Shown here: piece after piece, positions 22,037-34,639 of the stretch | How the letters are laid out: each line of letters opens with the position of its first letter | Position numbering within the stretch: position 1 is the stretch's first letter | DNA from: Ahaetulla prasina | Taxonomy: Eukaryota > Chordata > Lepidosauria > Squamata > Colubridae | Direction: 5' to 3' | DNA length: 64,000 nucleotides | Assembly (NCBI RefSeq): GCF_028640845.1 | Contig: NC_080544.1 | Coordinates: 56,395,211-56,459,210 of the forward strand | Translations under genes and position numbers: made by a program | Notes under the pieces: model-generated | Databases searched by the model: none | The model's input: only the letters and a program-made list of their open reading frames with translations | Told to the model about the DNA's origin: nothing

Positions 22037-22481
22037 CAGCCCGTCCCCTTCCTTCCCGTGGGGGTCTGCCGGGATTTCCCTTTGTTTAGAGCTGGGAATC
22101 CTCCTTCCTCAGCGGCCTTTCCCTGCCCCAGTCCTCAGAGCTCTCTCTCCGGATCGCTCTTCTAGTTGACCCTATACTTTAGGCTGGAACAAGCGGTTTG
22201 AGAACTGGGTTATTGCTTTACTATCTTCTCTTGCTTTTTCATGCTCGGGCAACCCTGGGCTTTCCCAGCACAATTGCAGAGTAGACGTTTTGCAATTTTC
22301 GTTCAAATAAATATTCATGTTATTTTACTTGGCTCTATCTTTATTTTTTACATTGACCAGTAGCTGCCTCATTTTCCACCCTAGGCTTATACTCGAGTCA
22401 ATAGTTTTTCCCAGTTTTTTGTGGTAAAATTAGGTGCCTCGGCTTATATTCGGGTCGGCTTATACTCGAGTATATACGGTA

Positions 22482-25180
22482 CTTTGAATTGGATTTAAAC
22501 TGAACAAATAAATAACAAATGATAAAATATCATCTTCAATAGCCTGAATCATTGACTTAGAATAATAATTTAATTTCTAATTTGATATTGACAAGGATCA
22601 TGCTTTAAATTTGTTTTTGTTTTTTCCCCTAAATGAAAACATTATTTATATTAGGAATGTGACATGGTTTTCTAAGAAAAAAGTATAACCATTTAAATCG
22701 TTAGAGTGATGCAAACAAATCAGATAAGTATAACCAAAATTGTAGTAAAAATGTGCAGATTGCTTTGAAATTTTATTTCCTTTTTTCTCTTAAAAAAAGT
22801 CACAAAAAAACCAAAGAGAGGTTCTTTAAATATATCTCACCATTTTGTAAAGCCAACCATTTTATTTAATATAAGTTAGGCAGTGGAAAGGGAAAGATGC
22901 AGAATGTAATGCTCATCTCATCCTGGGGAGATATAGCTGCCCGTTTTACTCTGGTGCTACACATCTTTCTTTGCATCCTATCTCTAATTTACACAATTTC
23001 CTTTAACTTGAAAGAAGAAAAAGATATCCATAACCAAATTATGTCTTAATTGTAAGACCTAATTATTTTCCATCTTTATAAAATGAAAGGGTAGGCTATT
23101 TCCTATGAAGTAAAAAAAAAATGTTCCATCAATACATTAGCACATAATTACAATAAACCATATATCTATTTTTCACATCAGTTATTTACATCCTTCTTTT
23201 TCTTACTAAATTTTTAGGGGGTAATTGAAAGTGCTTCTATTCTGATAAGAAGATGTCTTATCTTTCAGATCACATTGCTGTGTTCGTTGATGAAACTACT
23301 TGAAAATCTCATTTGTTCTGAGGGATGTGGAAAATAGAACCCCTTTGAATATAAAGAATTCAAAAACACTCAGCCTTATATAGCTGCAATTCTTTCAGTG
23401 GAATTGTTAAAATGCCAACGGCAGAATAGCAGCTTGCCAGTTTTATTTGCACTTAAATGAAATAGGTGGCAATAAATGTGAATTGTGACAAAAATGGATT
23501 AAGGAATAAAACCTAACATATTATTAGATCTTCAAAGAATGTCTCTTTTCATTTCATATGCATGGTCCAATGTCTCATGCTTGCTAAGTGCTCAAAACAT
23601 CAATGGTTTGCAGCCATGTTACTTGGAGCTCAAAGCTGCAAAACTTCACTACTTTTTGAAGGTTCTCTGAAATCTGGAGTCAGATACAAAGGCCAATCAT
23701 CCAGATTCTAGTACATTTTCAGTCTGAATTATGTTGAGAGGAGTAGGGAGCCAAAACATTTCTGACTAATTCTTTCAATTCAAGTGCTGTATAGAACAAA
23801 ATAGTCTTCATAGACAGACATAGGCTGGCTAACTAAATTTTCCAAAGGCTTCAAGACTTTTGACATGGAAAGCACATCATTTACCATAGAACTATGGTCC
23901 TTTTTTTCAATTTGTACATATGTTCTTTCAATTTTTTTATTGAATTGGAGAAGTTGTGTCTAGTGCACATTTTATAGTTCAGCTCTTTTATTACTATAGT
24001 GAGTGAATCAAAACATCATACTGAAACAACTGGTTTAAAAGTACATAATTAAAGGATTACAGGATTATAAAAATGAATAATGTTTAGGAGTATACAGATA
24101 CATTACAAAAGGAATCAAAATTCTAATCAAAATAAAGGTAGTAAATATAAACACAAAGCATATTTTGCAGCAGAACATAAAAGTTATAATAATTACAATT
24201 TTGTTGGTGACACCTAATAAAAAGGACAAATATCACCCAATTATTCTTTCTGGATAATTGACAGATGATATAAGAAATCAGCTTCATTTTGTTGAAGCAA
24301 ATCTAAGTAATTTGAGTAAGGTCTGTTTCAAGTTCCTTTGCTTTATTTTTCAACAAAATTATTCCCACAGCTGACTTCTTACAGTATTCTTACAGGTGCC
24401 ACCCAGTCTCATCTTAGGTGAGGACATTCCTGGGAACATGACTGACAATTGACATACCAATTGACTACAAATGGCTTGTAATCATGGGACTCATTCTCTA
24501 CTTCCCTCCCCCTCCCCTCTGCTCCTCTCCCCTTCTCTCTCTCTCTCTCTCTCTCTCCCTCCTCCCTCCCTCTCTCTCTTTCACTCACTCACTCACTCAC
24601 TACCCCCAACTGTTTAGCTTGTGATGGTAGAAATTCCTCTGCCTCGTCTATTTGAATTAATAAAGCATCTAACAAACCAAGAAATATTAGTCCTTAAAAG
24701 TTTAGCTGTTAAAAATTCAAGCCTGGAGCTTTCTTTTTTCTTTTCAGTTGAAAAACAAAAGATCTAATCATATGGTAGATTACAGAAAGCCAATTTGGAG
24801 AGTATTTTAGGTTGAATAGGTATAAATCATTTTTTCATTCCCTAGAAACTTAAAAGTAATTTACAAAATGACAGTTCCAAATAATGGTAGGAATTTTGCA
24901 AACAACTAGACAGACTGAACAGCATTAATTAATGACTAAATAATTCCATAATTTTTTTGAAAATATTCTTCTGAATATATATGGTCAGATAATAATAGTA
25001 AACTGGTAATAGCTTTCAGGCAGTAATCCTAGTTACTGCACTTTCCTACCTGCGTTACTGATTAACAATCAAACATTCCTCATTCAGCCAATTTGCTACT
25101 ATATTTGCTTTAAAGTACTTTGATACTCCTGGAACTTAAAACCTTCTGCAAGGTAATTAATAAATGAAAATATCCACTTA
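22482..25180. other. No recognisable feature (one microsatellite)
   Basis: AT-rich sequence without recognised genes or transposons, apart from the CT/ACTC tract at 24.5 kb. Confidence 0.45.
24523..24602. repeat. (CT)n, CTCC-rich and (ACTC)n microsatellite
   Basis: A compound pyrimidine tract: CT dinucleotides, CCTCC blocks, then five ACTC-type tetramers. It is low-complexity sequence only. Confidence 0.95.
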
Positions 25181-25189
25181 AAGAAGTTG

Positions 25190-25810
25190 TTGCACCAGGC
25201 ACCTTAGGAAGTGTTCTATCCCAGGCCAAGTATGCATGTACGCACAAAGAAATTTAGTTGCAAAGTTCTACTTTTCTTGAACAGTTTACAAGCAGCAGCA
25301 AGATGTGTATTCAATTGCACATACATTTCAAACTGACCCAAGTCTCTTGGAAGTTGGGTCAGCAATCCAAAGCAACAAGCAAAGCATCGTTGGGACACAA
25401 TCCAAAAGTCTCAGTATTGTAGCTAGGTCATCAGACAACCCAAGTCCAAAAGAACGAACCTTTTTAAGCAAGAGTTCAAGATACAAATGGGTAGAATCTC
25501 AACAAGCAGCACTGCTGTTCCCAGGCAAGCAGTTGCTCTTAAACAGCCCCGGCAGGTGAAATAACTCAGGTCTGGGAATACTCCTTGTCATTGCAAGGAG
25601 AGAGACTAAATCCTGTTGATGTGCTCTCCAATGTATGTGGCACATTCTCGGTATAATTCTTGTAGGAGTGGATCCAGATGCTCCTGATGTCTGTCAGGTG
25701 GATCAACCTTAGGTGATTCAGCACTTGACATATCCTCAAGCTGAGATGTAACCAGGTCACCAGAACAGGCTCCTCTGTCAGACTTGTCTAAATCATAGTT
25801 GGACAAGAAA
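25190..25810 (-). repeat. Possible LTR-element fragment, unclassified
   Basis: This 600-bp stretch has a more balanced base composition than its flanks. On the minus strand it has a short coding-like segment (25606-25800, with DKSDRGACSGDLVTSQLE and LLQELYRECATYIGEH) that ends just before LTR-like non-coding sequence. I cannot place the family, find TSDs or define ends. It could instead be a degraded retrogene or an unrelated repeat. Confidence 0.35.
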
Positions 25811-26645
25811 AAAAACCCTATATTTTTCAGTCTTACCCACTTGAAAGGAAATAAAAACATTTGTAGCAATCATATTCCAAGTTTTTGTCTCTTTTGTCTA
25901 CAAAATATCAGATTTCATGAAACTGATAGTTTCATAAGGCCACAATTCAATAGACATTAAAAGTGAAAGAATAAGTGACAAATGGCACTCTTCAGATTGA
26001 TGCCCACAGAAAAACTATCAATCAAGTTAGAGGAAAGGTAGTATATTCAATTATGTCTTGATACTTATGTAAATTTCCCCTATTATCAAATTGCAAGTTT
26101 CAATTAAGGAATCTGAAATTAAGTTCAGGAGCCATCTGAGCTAAGCAGATATCTGCAAAATTTCCTTTTCAGCAATTTGAACTTTTGACATAATACGATA
26201 ATTCTCAGCTTTGTATGAGGCCCCAAATAAAATCAAAACAGTTTACTATTATTCAGACTCATCACAGCATTAAATGTTCCCTTTACTATTAATTAAGCCT
26301 TTGCTTTATCCCAAACTTTTTTTACATAATTGTTAGTACAGGGATGAGGGATATTGGCATTAACAAATAAGATGCTAATTAAAATAAATTGGAATAAACT
26401 TGTAATATCAACATGATCAGAAGAAGAGAATAATTTAATTAAAACTTGGAAAGACCTGGACAGGAGTAGTGCTGATCCAGTTTTTGCTGTTTTGCTTTCC
26501 TTTTCTGTGACAATATTTGTTACAGCTTTCAATTTTCACACTTTCAACCCACATACATACTAATAATAAAAATTAATATTATACCTCAGTCTTACAAATT
26601 TAATTTTAACTCACTATTGATTAAAAAATTCTTAACTATAAAATA
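25811..26645. other. No recognisable feature
   Basis: AT-rich, with no supported gene or repeat. Confidence 0.45.
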
Positions 26646-26677
26646 ATAGCAATAGCATCTCTGCTTATATACCATTT

Positions 26678-26747
26678 CACAGTACTTTACAGCCAGGGTA
26701 ATTTGTTACTACCACAGTACTTTACAGCCAGGGTAATTTGTTACTAC
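26678..26747. repeat. 35-bp perfect tandem repeat across an insertion junction
   Basis: CACAGTACTTTACAGCCAGG plus GTAATTTGTTACTAC occurs twice in tandem. Each unit contains SINE sequence, the 8-bp TSD and the first bases of the MITE, so the duplication happened after the MITE inserted. Confidence 0.92.
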
Positions 26748-27091
26748 CAGTTTTGTGGTGGGAGTGGGGGTTAATGTGACTGGGTGGGCATGGCCAACTT
26801 TTTTTTTTACTTTTAAAAGCATTTTTTCTACAACCTCTTTGGCCAAAGAGGGATATAAATTCAAATTAAAAAAACCGCAAACATCTGAGTTCTTTTTTTT
26901 TTTTACTTTTCAGCTGAAGAAAAAATGCTTTTAAAAGTAAAACAAACAAACAAACAAAAAAACCCTCTGATGATCGCACGGCTCAGCTGGGCATGGGGGG
27001 CAGGGATTTTTGCTACCAGCTCTCTGAATCACCCACCGCCATCGCTACTGGATTGGGCGATCCGGTCCAAACTGGGAGCATTTCACCCCTG
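26729..27091. mobile_element. hAT-type MITE inside a SINE (363 bp)
   Basis: The left end CAGGGTAATTTGTTACTACC and the complement of the right end, CAGGGGTGAAATGCTCCC, are imperfect TIRs. The flanking TTTACAGC (26721-26728, 27092-27099) is a perfect 8-bp TSD. An internal inverted repeat pairs TTTTACTTTTAAAAGCATTT (about 26810) with its complement (about 26925). It is non-coding. Confidence 0.88.
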
Positions 27092-27240
27092 TTTACAGCC
27101 CACTCTAAGTGGTTTACAGTGTCAGTATATTGCCCACAACATTTTACTGATCTTTTACTGACCTTGAGTCCATCAGGATTGAACTCCTGGCAGTGGGCAG
27201 AATCAGTCTGTAATATTGCATTCTAACCACAGCATCATCA

Positions 27241-29035
27241 CAGCTCAAAAGAGCCAGCATCAATACATGAGTCTCTCCCAAAATTTACATTCTCATTTCT
27301 CTTTTTTTTTCCAGATATGCATATACACATAGGCATGCCACCTAAGTCTTCTTTTTTTCTTTTTCTTTCTAACATATACCTCCTGTTCCTTTAATTCCTC
27401 CAATCTTTCATCCATAATCTTCAGGCTGTTGCTGATCATACATTCCTTTCTGTTCCATTTGTGTTAAACTTTGATCAAAGTCTAGAATGTTTCCTATATG
27501 AAAATCAATAACCCTTTAAACGAGATGTAGTTCAAACTTCAGCCTTTGAAAATTAAAAAGTCATACACCCCAATTTGACCTACTGAAACACAGTCTTTGC
27601 TTGGTTTACATCTGGTAAAACAAAGAAATTGAGATTTCTTTCAAAGCAGTTATATTTAGGTTTTCAGCTTTTAATCTTAAATCAGAATGATCATAAGACA
27701 CTTATTCCTGTATTTTTTCTTTTGATAGACAACAAAGATATCTTAAAACATGTATTTATAGGTTGTCCTTTTTATAAACTTTAATTTCCATTTTACTTTT
27801 TGTTTGCATTCCACAAGAATTATATCAAATTTATTATTCAGTAATTTTTTTTCAAACATGGCTTCTAAGGATTGTAATGAGTTTTTAAATAAAAGTTTCA
27901 TCTCCAAAAATATGCAGCGTTTGGTCTTAATTTTTCCTAGCATATTGAATAGCACACTCTAGTGGTTAAAGAAAATATTTGCAATGTATGATTTCTCTGG
28001 AAAAACACTGAGGGAGCCAAACACAGAGAGCAACTCCAATTACATTTGTTCATAGATCCAAACTGATCAGCAAAGAGCTAAGTAAAAACAAAGTAATGTT
28101 CTCATGGATGGCTAAATATTAGGGGGGTGGGAAAGAACACAGTGTCAGATATTACAGATGCAGATTGTTTAAATTTTAATCCTATAAAATGGTTTAATAC
28201 ATAAGAAGTTTAACAATCCAAAACATAGTCTTCTTGTTCTATAAACTAAGTCCAAATCCAAAATCAAAATCCAAAATAACTCCAGAAAAATTGACAATCA
28301 TCAAGAGAGATACTGTACCGTTTCTGAGAGAAACCTCTCTTCAATTTACAGATTAATAGGTTAAATAAAGTAGTTAAGAAATGGCAAGATCAGATTTAGT
28401 GTCTGTATGTCCTGCTCATACCAAACAACATTGAGTTTGATGGAAACCCTGCTTCCCAGCTGGTCACTTACCAAGAAATTCCAAAAACTTTCATTTTGCA
28501 AGCACAGGCTCTCTGTTGAACATGTGGGTTGACTGGATTTTCCTTTCAACCAGAGAATTCTTCAAGCTTCGGAAAACCTGCACAGGCCCCCAAAACAACT
28601 GGGTGTAGGAAGTCAGTTAAGGGAAATTCTTCAATTCACTCTTCAATTCACCATTACTGCACCGGAAGTTCTCTCTGGCTTTGATTCTTTATTATATCAT
28701 GAACAGGTAGACAATCTTGGCATCTCTCATCTCTTTTGCCAAAAAGAACTAGTTGGGACTAATGGTTCTGGGGAAACAGAAGGCAAGAGAAAGGCTGAAA
28801 AACAAAACAACAAACAAAATAAAATAGGACAAAAGCTAAACTGGTTGGGATGCTGGCACAACAGGTGTAAACAGGAATTGTTCTGGACCAACTAGACGTG
28901 TAGAACTAGACATTCTAATTACATACATATTTAAATAAAAATATAAGTGGACATTTATTCATTCTCTATAGCAATTTGAATGATAAACTAATCTGCTCTT
29001 TTAGATCTATAATTTATGTTTAACAAATTAACAGA
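27241..29035. other. No recognisable feature
   Basis: About 1.8 kb of AT-rich sequence without a recognised gene or repeat family. Confidence 0.45.
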
Positions 29036-29510
29036 GTTGGAACCGACCTTGTAAGTCATCTAGTCCAAATCCCCATCCAAGCAGGAGACTCTACACAATT
29101 TCTGACAGATGGTAGTCTAGTTTCTTCTTGAAAGCTTCCAGCAATGAAGCTCCCACAACTTCTGAAGGCAAATTGTTCCATTGGTTGATTGCTCTCACTG
29201 TCAGAAAATTTCTGTTTATTTCCAGGTTGAATCTTTCCTGTCTGGGCTTCAGGTGCTTTGGAAAGAGCTTGACCCCCTCCTTTCTGTGGCAGCCCTTCAA
29301 ATATTGGAACACTGTTATCATGTCTTCCCTGGTCCTTCTCTTCACTAGACTAGCCATGTCCAATTCCTGTAACTGTTCATTATATGTTTTAGCCTCCAGT
29401 GTCTTAATCATCTTGATTGCTCTTCTCTGCACTCTTTCTAGAATCTCAACATCTTTTTTATAGTGTGGTGACCAAAACTGGATACAGTATTCTAGGTGTG
29501 GTCTTACTAA
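29036..29510 (-). mobile_element. CR1 LINE, 3' end
   Basis: On the minus strand 29091-29432 encodes the CR1 ORF2 C-terminus (QRRAIKMIKTLEAKTY, EDMITVFQYLKGC, AINQWNNLPSEVV). The untranslated end with CTTGGATGGGGATTTGGACT follows. The element resumes at about 32671-32710 (AAAGCTTTATAGAGTGATAT) after an inserted L2; compare the uninterrupted CR1 at 52340-52400. Confidence 0.88.
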
Positions 29511-29623
<113 letters not shown>

Positions 29624-32600
29624 GATTTATAGACCGCCCTTCTCCCGAAGGACTCAGGGCGGTGTACAGCCAAGGTAAAAAAGAAACAATGTACAATTAA
29701 AAGTAAATTAAAAAACTTATTATACAGTATGGCCAAAAATTAAAATGGTTAAAAAATCTAAAAACCCCAATTTAAGACTTAAATAAAATTTAAAATTCGA
29801 AATTTAGACAATTTAAGAAAGCCCCGCGCGAACAAACAAATATGTTTCCAGTTTGCGGTGAAAGGTCCGAAGGTCAGGTATTTGGCGTAAACCAGGGGGA
29901 AGTTCATTCCAAAGAGTAGGAGCCCCCACAGAGAAGGATCTTCCCCTGGGGGCCACCAGCCGACATTGCCTGGTGGACGGCACCCTGAGAAGTCCCTCTC
30001 TGTGTGAGCGTACGGGTCGGTGGGAGGCATGAGGTAACAGCAGGAGGTCCTGTAAGAACCCAGCCCCAAGCCATGGAGCGCTTTAAAGGTGGTAACCAAA
30101 ACCTTGAAATGCACCCGAAAGGCAACAGGAAGCCAGTGCAGTCTGCGCAGGAGAGGTGTTACATGGGAGCTACGTGAGACTCCCTCTATCACCCGCGCAG
30201 CTGCATTCTGGACCAACTGAAGCCTCCGAGTGCATCTCGAGGGGAGCCCCATGTAGAGAGCATTGCAATAATCCAGGCGGGAGGTAACAAGAGCATGAGT
30301 GACTGTGCATAGGGCATCCCGATCAAGGAAGGGTCGCAACTGGCGAACCAGGCGAACCTGGTGAAAGGGTCTCCTGGAGACAGCCGCCAAATGGTCTTCA
30401 AATGACAGCCGTGCATCCAGGAGAACACCCAAGTTGCGCACTCTCTCCTTTGGGGCCAATAACTCGCCCCCAACAGTCAGCTGTGGCTGCAGCTGACTGT
30501 ACCGGGGTGCCGGCATCCACAGCCACTCCATCTTGGAGGGATTGAGCTTCAGCCTGTTCCTCCCCATCCAGACCCGTACGGCTTCCAAACACCAGGACAG
30601 CTTCGTTGGGGTGGCCCGGGGTGGAAAAAGTACAGCTGAGTATCATCAGCATACAGCTGATATCTCACCCCGAAGCCACTGATGATCTCGCCCAATGGCT
30701 TCATATAGATGTTGAACAGGAGGGGCGAGAGAATCGACCCCTGTGGCACCCCACAGGTAAGGTGCCTCGCGGTCGACCTCTGCCCCCCTGTCAACACTGT
30801 CTGCGACCGGTCGGAGAGATAGGAGGACAACCACCGATAAACGGTGCCTCCCACTCCCAACCCCCCAAACGGCGCAGCAGGATACCATGGTCGATGGTAT
30901 CAAAAGCCGCTGAGAGATCTAATAGGACCAGGGCAGAGGAATGACTCCTGTCTCTGGCCCTCCAGAGATCATCCACCAACGCAACCAAAGCTGTCTCCAT
31001 GCTATATCCGGGTCGGAAGCTGGACAGGAATGGGTCCAGATAGACAGCTTCATCCAGGTACTGGGGTAGCTGCCGTGCCACAGCACTTTCTACAACCTTC
31101 GCAATAAAGTGAAGGTTGGAGACCAGACGGTAGTTACCTAAAATAGCTGGGTCTAGGGAAGGCTTCTTGAGGAGGAGTCTCACCACCGACTCCTTCAAGG
31201 CGGCAGGGAAAACTCCCTCCAACAAAGAAGCGTTGGTAATCCCCTGGAGCCAGCCTCGTGTCACTTTTCGGGAACCCAGCACCAACCAGGAAGGGCACGG
31301 GTCCAGTAAACATGTCATAGTGTGCAGCCTCCCCAGCAACCTGTCCACGTCCTCAAGAGTCACAGGATCAAACTCATCCCAAACAATATCCACAAGACGC
31401 GACTCCGCCCTCTCACCTGGATCATCCCAATTTCGGTCCAAGTCATCCCGGAGCTGAATGATTTTGTCGTATAGATAACCACTAAACTCCTCGGCACGGC
31501 CCTGCAACGGGTCATCCCGCACCTCCTGATGAAGGAGGGAGCGGGTCACCCGAAACAGGGCGGCTGGGTGGTTATCTGCCGACACAATGAGGGTGGAAGC
31601 GTAGGAATGCCTCACCTCCCTCATTGTCACTAGGTAGGTCCTAGAATAGGACCTAACTAGTGTTCGGTCAGCTTCGGAACGGCTGGACCTCCAAACACTC
31701 TCTAGGCGTCTTCTCCGGCGTTTCATCTCCCTCAGCCCCTCGGAGAACCAAGGGGCCGGCCGAGATCTACGCCGGGTCAGAGGCTGCAAGGGCACGACAC
31801 GGTCCAAAGCTCCAGCCGCGGCCCGTTCCCAGGCCGCAACTAGCTCTTCAGCTGTGCCATGGGCCAGGTCCTCAGGAAACGGCCCAAGCTCCATCAGGAA
31901 CCTCTCCAGGTCCATCAGGCGCCTGGAACGGAACCAACGCATTGGCTCCATCTCCCTGCAGTGGTGGGTAGTGGTCCAAACATCTAGGCGAAGGAGAAAA
32001 TGATCTGACCATGACACCGGTTCTGTTTCTAACTTATCTAATTCCAGATCATTTAGCCACTGACCAGATATATAAATTAAGTCCAGTGTGCCACCCCCTG
32101 TGTGTGTAGGGCCATCAATTACTTGAATCAGGTCCAAGGCCGTCATGGAAGCCTGGAACTCCCGAGCCGTTGTTGATGACAAGCCTGTCGATGGCAGGTT
32201 AAAGTCCCCCATGACTATAAGTCTGGGGGTCTCAACCGCCACCGCGGCGAGCACCTCCAACAACTCGGGTAGGGCTGTAGTCACACAGCAAGGAGCCAGG
32301 TACGTGATCAACAAGCCCAACTGATTCCGATGGCCCCACTTCACAAAGAGGGATTCACAACCGGCAATCTGAGGTACAGTGGCCTCCCTCGGCTCTAGAC
32401 TTTCCCTAATAACAACCGCTACTCCCCCACCCCTACCTTGGGCTCTCGGCCGATGAAATGCTCAGAAACCTGGCGGGCATAACTCCACAAGGGGAACCCC
32501 CCCCCTCCGGACCCAACCAGGTCCCTGTAATGCCCATAAGGTCCGCGGCTTCCCCCTGAATAAGATCACAGATCAGGGGGGCCTTATTGACCACGGACCG

Positions 32601-32670
32601 AGCATTACATAACATCAACCGAAGACCCAGGCTCTGAGGACCATGACTGCCCGGGGAACGGGTAAAGACT
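29624..32670 (-). mobile_element. L2 LINE, nearly complete ORF2, inserted in CR1
   Basis: The minus strand carries the endonuclease region, the RT and a 3' end with the stem CCGCCCTGAGTC...GGGAGAAGGGCGG, then a TAAA repeat. It is about 3.05 kb and 5'-truncated near 32670, where CR1 sequence resumes. The neighbouring bases ACTAAA and ACTGAAA may be a decayed TSD. The sequence is GC-rich with CpG decay. No intact ORF1 is visible. Confidence 0.88.
29779..32618 (-). pseudogene. L2 ORF2 (endonuclease-reverse transcriptase), frameshifted
   Basis: From the N-terminal side: [18 protein letters not shown] (32433-32618) is the start of the APE-type endonuclease. Another frame (30791-32344) continues with IVMGDFNLPS and SDHFLLRLDV of the endonuclease, then the linker and RT start (KPSLDPAILGNYR, LLDLSAAFDTIDHGILL). 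The RT catalytic YADDTQLY lies in the frame at 30549-30860. The thumb and C-terminus (RLDYCNALYMGLPSRC, LQLVQNAAARVIEG) are at 29779-30588. At least three frameshifts separate these parts, so it cannot make a protein. The enzyme's role is target-primed reverse transcription. Confidence 0.92.
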
Positions 32671-32789
32671 GAAAGCTTTATAGAGTGATATTAGTAACTA
32701 ATGTGACACACAATAGAACATTACAATATTAAACATAGCTAGTTGGAAAGCAAAAATGAAAATTATATTCCAATATATATTTATTTTTA

Positions 32790-33088
32790 TTATTTTATTT
32801 TTATTTATTTGATTTTTATACCACCCTTCTCCCGAAGGACTCAGGGCGGTTTACAGCCAACATAAAACAAATTATAAATAGAATTAAAAGCAATTTAAAA
32901 ATCTTATTCCATTATTCCATTTAAAAAACTATAATAAAAATAATAAAAACCCCAACTAAAACCATAATGTATCAGGCCAGCTCTGCATGGTGGAACAGAA
33001 AAGTCTTGAGTTCATGGCGGAAGGTCCGGAGGTCGGGGAGTAATCGTAGCTCCAGAGGAAGCTCATTCCAGAGAGTAGGTGCTTGCAT
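32790..33088 (-). mobile_element. L2 LINE, 3' end fragment
   Basis: The reversed L2 terminus (ACCACCCTTCTCCCGAAGGA, then CTCAGGGCGGTTTACAGCCA) is followed by an A-rich untranslated region and the last coding bases (GCGGAAGGTCCGGAGGTC, AGCTCATTCCAGAGAGTAG). It is a second, independent, more strongly truncated L2 insertion beside the long one. Confidence 0.85.
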
Positions 33089-34637
33089 ATAAAATGTCCC
33101 TGTAATGGCTGCATATTTATTTATGAACAAAATTACTTTTTATACTGGAAAATATTTACATCATTTTTAACATACATTTAAATAAGACATGGCTGGATTT
33201 CTATTGTCTCTCATGCAGAATATGCCTTTTTTATGTCATATTTTAAAGGAATCTTTTAGTATACCTTACAACTTTTTATGCCACAACTTTTAGTGGCATA
33301 AAATAGAAAACACTGAAGATATGCTATAATTGTTTCTGTTTTTTGTCACACTATGGCCCTATTCTGAAAGCAGAAAGGCTAACTGTCTGTTTCTAAAAAA
33401 CAGCTTTTAAAAAAACCATACTATTTAGCAAATAATACAAATATTCAGAAGAAATAGGCTGAGGTAATTAAAATCTAACTTGAAAGAAAACAGTTGCAAA
33501 TATTTTTTTCATTAAAAAGTTTATGATGCAATGTAACTTTAAATGATGTATTTAAAAAAAAGTTTTGAAAATTACAGGAGAAACACAATAATACAAAATC
33601 ATAATGAACTGCAATGCAGAGTTGTGTTCATTTCTTGGGCTGTAGCTTTTCGGCCTAAATAAAAGCTGCGATTGATGTAGGTTGCCATTGATAGCCCCAT
33701 CATGATCCTTGGCAAGAAAAAAATGCCTAAATTCATAAACTTCGTCCAATCAATTAGGCCAAGGAGGAGTCTCATTTAAAAATGAAGAAACTGTATAATT
33801 TATTATTGATTTAAAAGGGTTGTGAACAAGCCTGATTTTCAATTTTGTTGCATTCTGGCCCCAAACTACCTGCCAAGGTCAGTTGAAGTAAACTACAGGA
33901 ATTTCAATTATTCAATTTCAGTCTTCTTTTGTTCAGCTAGCTTCCTGTCAGTATGAAAGTCTTCATTCGAGTAATGCAAAATGAAAGTGAATATTCACAC
34001 TCCATTTCTTTTACTCTAGTCCCACTTTCCCCAAAGTTCTAGATTGTGCATCATGGTATTTATTATTTGGGTAAAGAGTGAGGGAAAGGGAGCATGTAAC
34101 ACTAGGGAAGGACAACTGGTGACGTGAACAACACTGTCAGACTTCAACTCCCAGCATCCCTCACCATTAGCCATGCCAATTAAATTTGATGGAAATTCAA
34201 TTACATTTGGAGATGTTGCCTGTCTCTGACAAAACATTACCAGCAAATAAAATTCACTCATGTGTAAAACACTTCTCTGATTAATAGTAATCCCACTACT
34301 GAAATGCTTCGATTATATACTTTACTATAAATAATTTGAGTGCATCATGAGGATGCATAATTTCTTATAAACAGAACTGATTAGTCAGATGTCAACAGCA
34401 CCATCTTGATTCTGTTTATACTTTTGTACTCTTGTCAGGAAAGATATTTAGCAAAGTGTAATCCTAACACTAAGTCATGAAATCTTAGTAGAAAACATAT
34501 CTCCACTCCCTCCAAAAATGGGCTGAACTATACTTTGATTAGATGGATATCTATGTGTACCCAACAGGTATGAGTCAGTGGATTTGGATGATAGAATGAA
34601 GTGCTATTCAGGGCACTATGATGCATAACATTTATAA
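33089..34637. other. No recognisable feature
   Basis: AT-rich. A short CTTCAACTCCCAGCATCCCT piece near 34143 resembles the interior of foldback hAT elements but is too short to call. Confidence 0.45.
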
Positions 34638-34639
34638 AT

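Larger units (their letters stand above)
20629..22479. mobile_element. TIR DNA transposon carrying a captured gene fragment
   Basis: The left end CCGTATATATTCGAGTATAA and the complement of the right end, CCGTATATACTCGAGTATAA, are near-perfect inverted repeats. Each is flanked by TA (20627-20628, 22480-22481), consistent with a TA target duplication as in Tc1/mariner-type elements, although two bases are weak evidence. Subterminal sequence is rich in CTCGGCTTATACTCGAGT motifs on both sides. The 1.85-kb interior has no transposase. It holds a GC-rich block of inverted repeats, then a decayed exon of a NAV1-like gene with intron sequence. The superfamily is unproven. Confidence 0.8.
26646..27240 (-). 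repeat. Sauria SINE split by a hAT MITE
   Basis: 26646-26728 is the reversed Sauria tail (AATAGCAATAGCATCT, then ACTTTACAGC). 27092-27240 continues the body (CTCTAAGTGGTTTACAGTGT, CAGTATATTGCCCACAAC, then the B-box area near 27175). The break is exactly at the TTTACAGC duplicated by the MITE inserted between the two halves. Confidence 0.88.
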
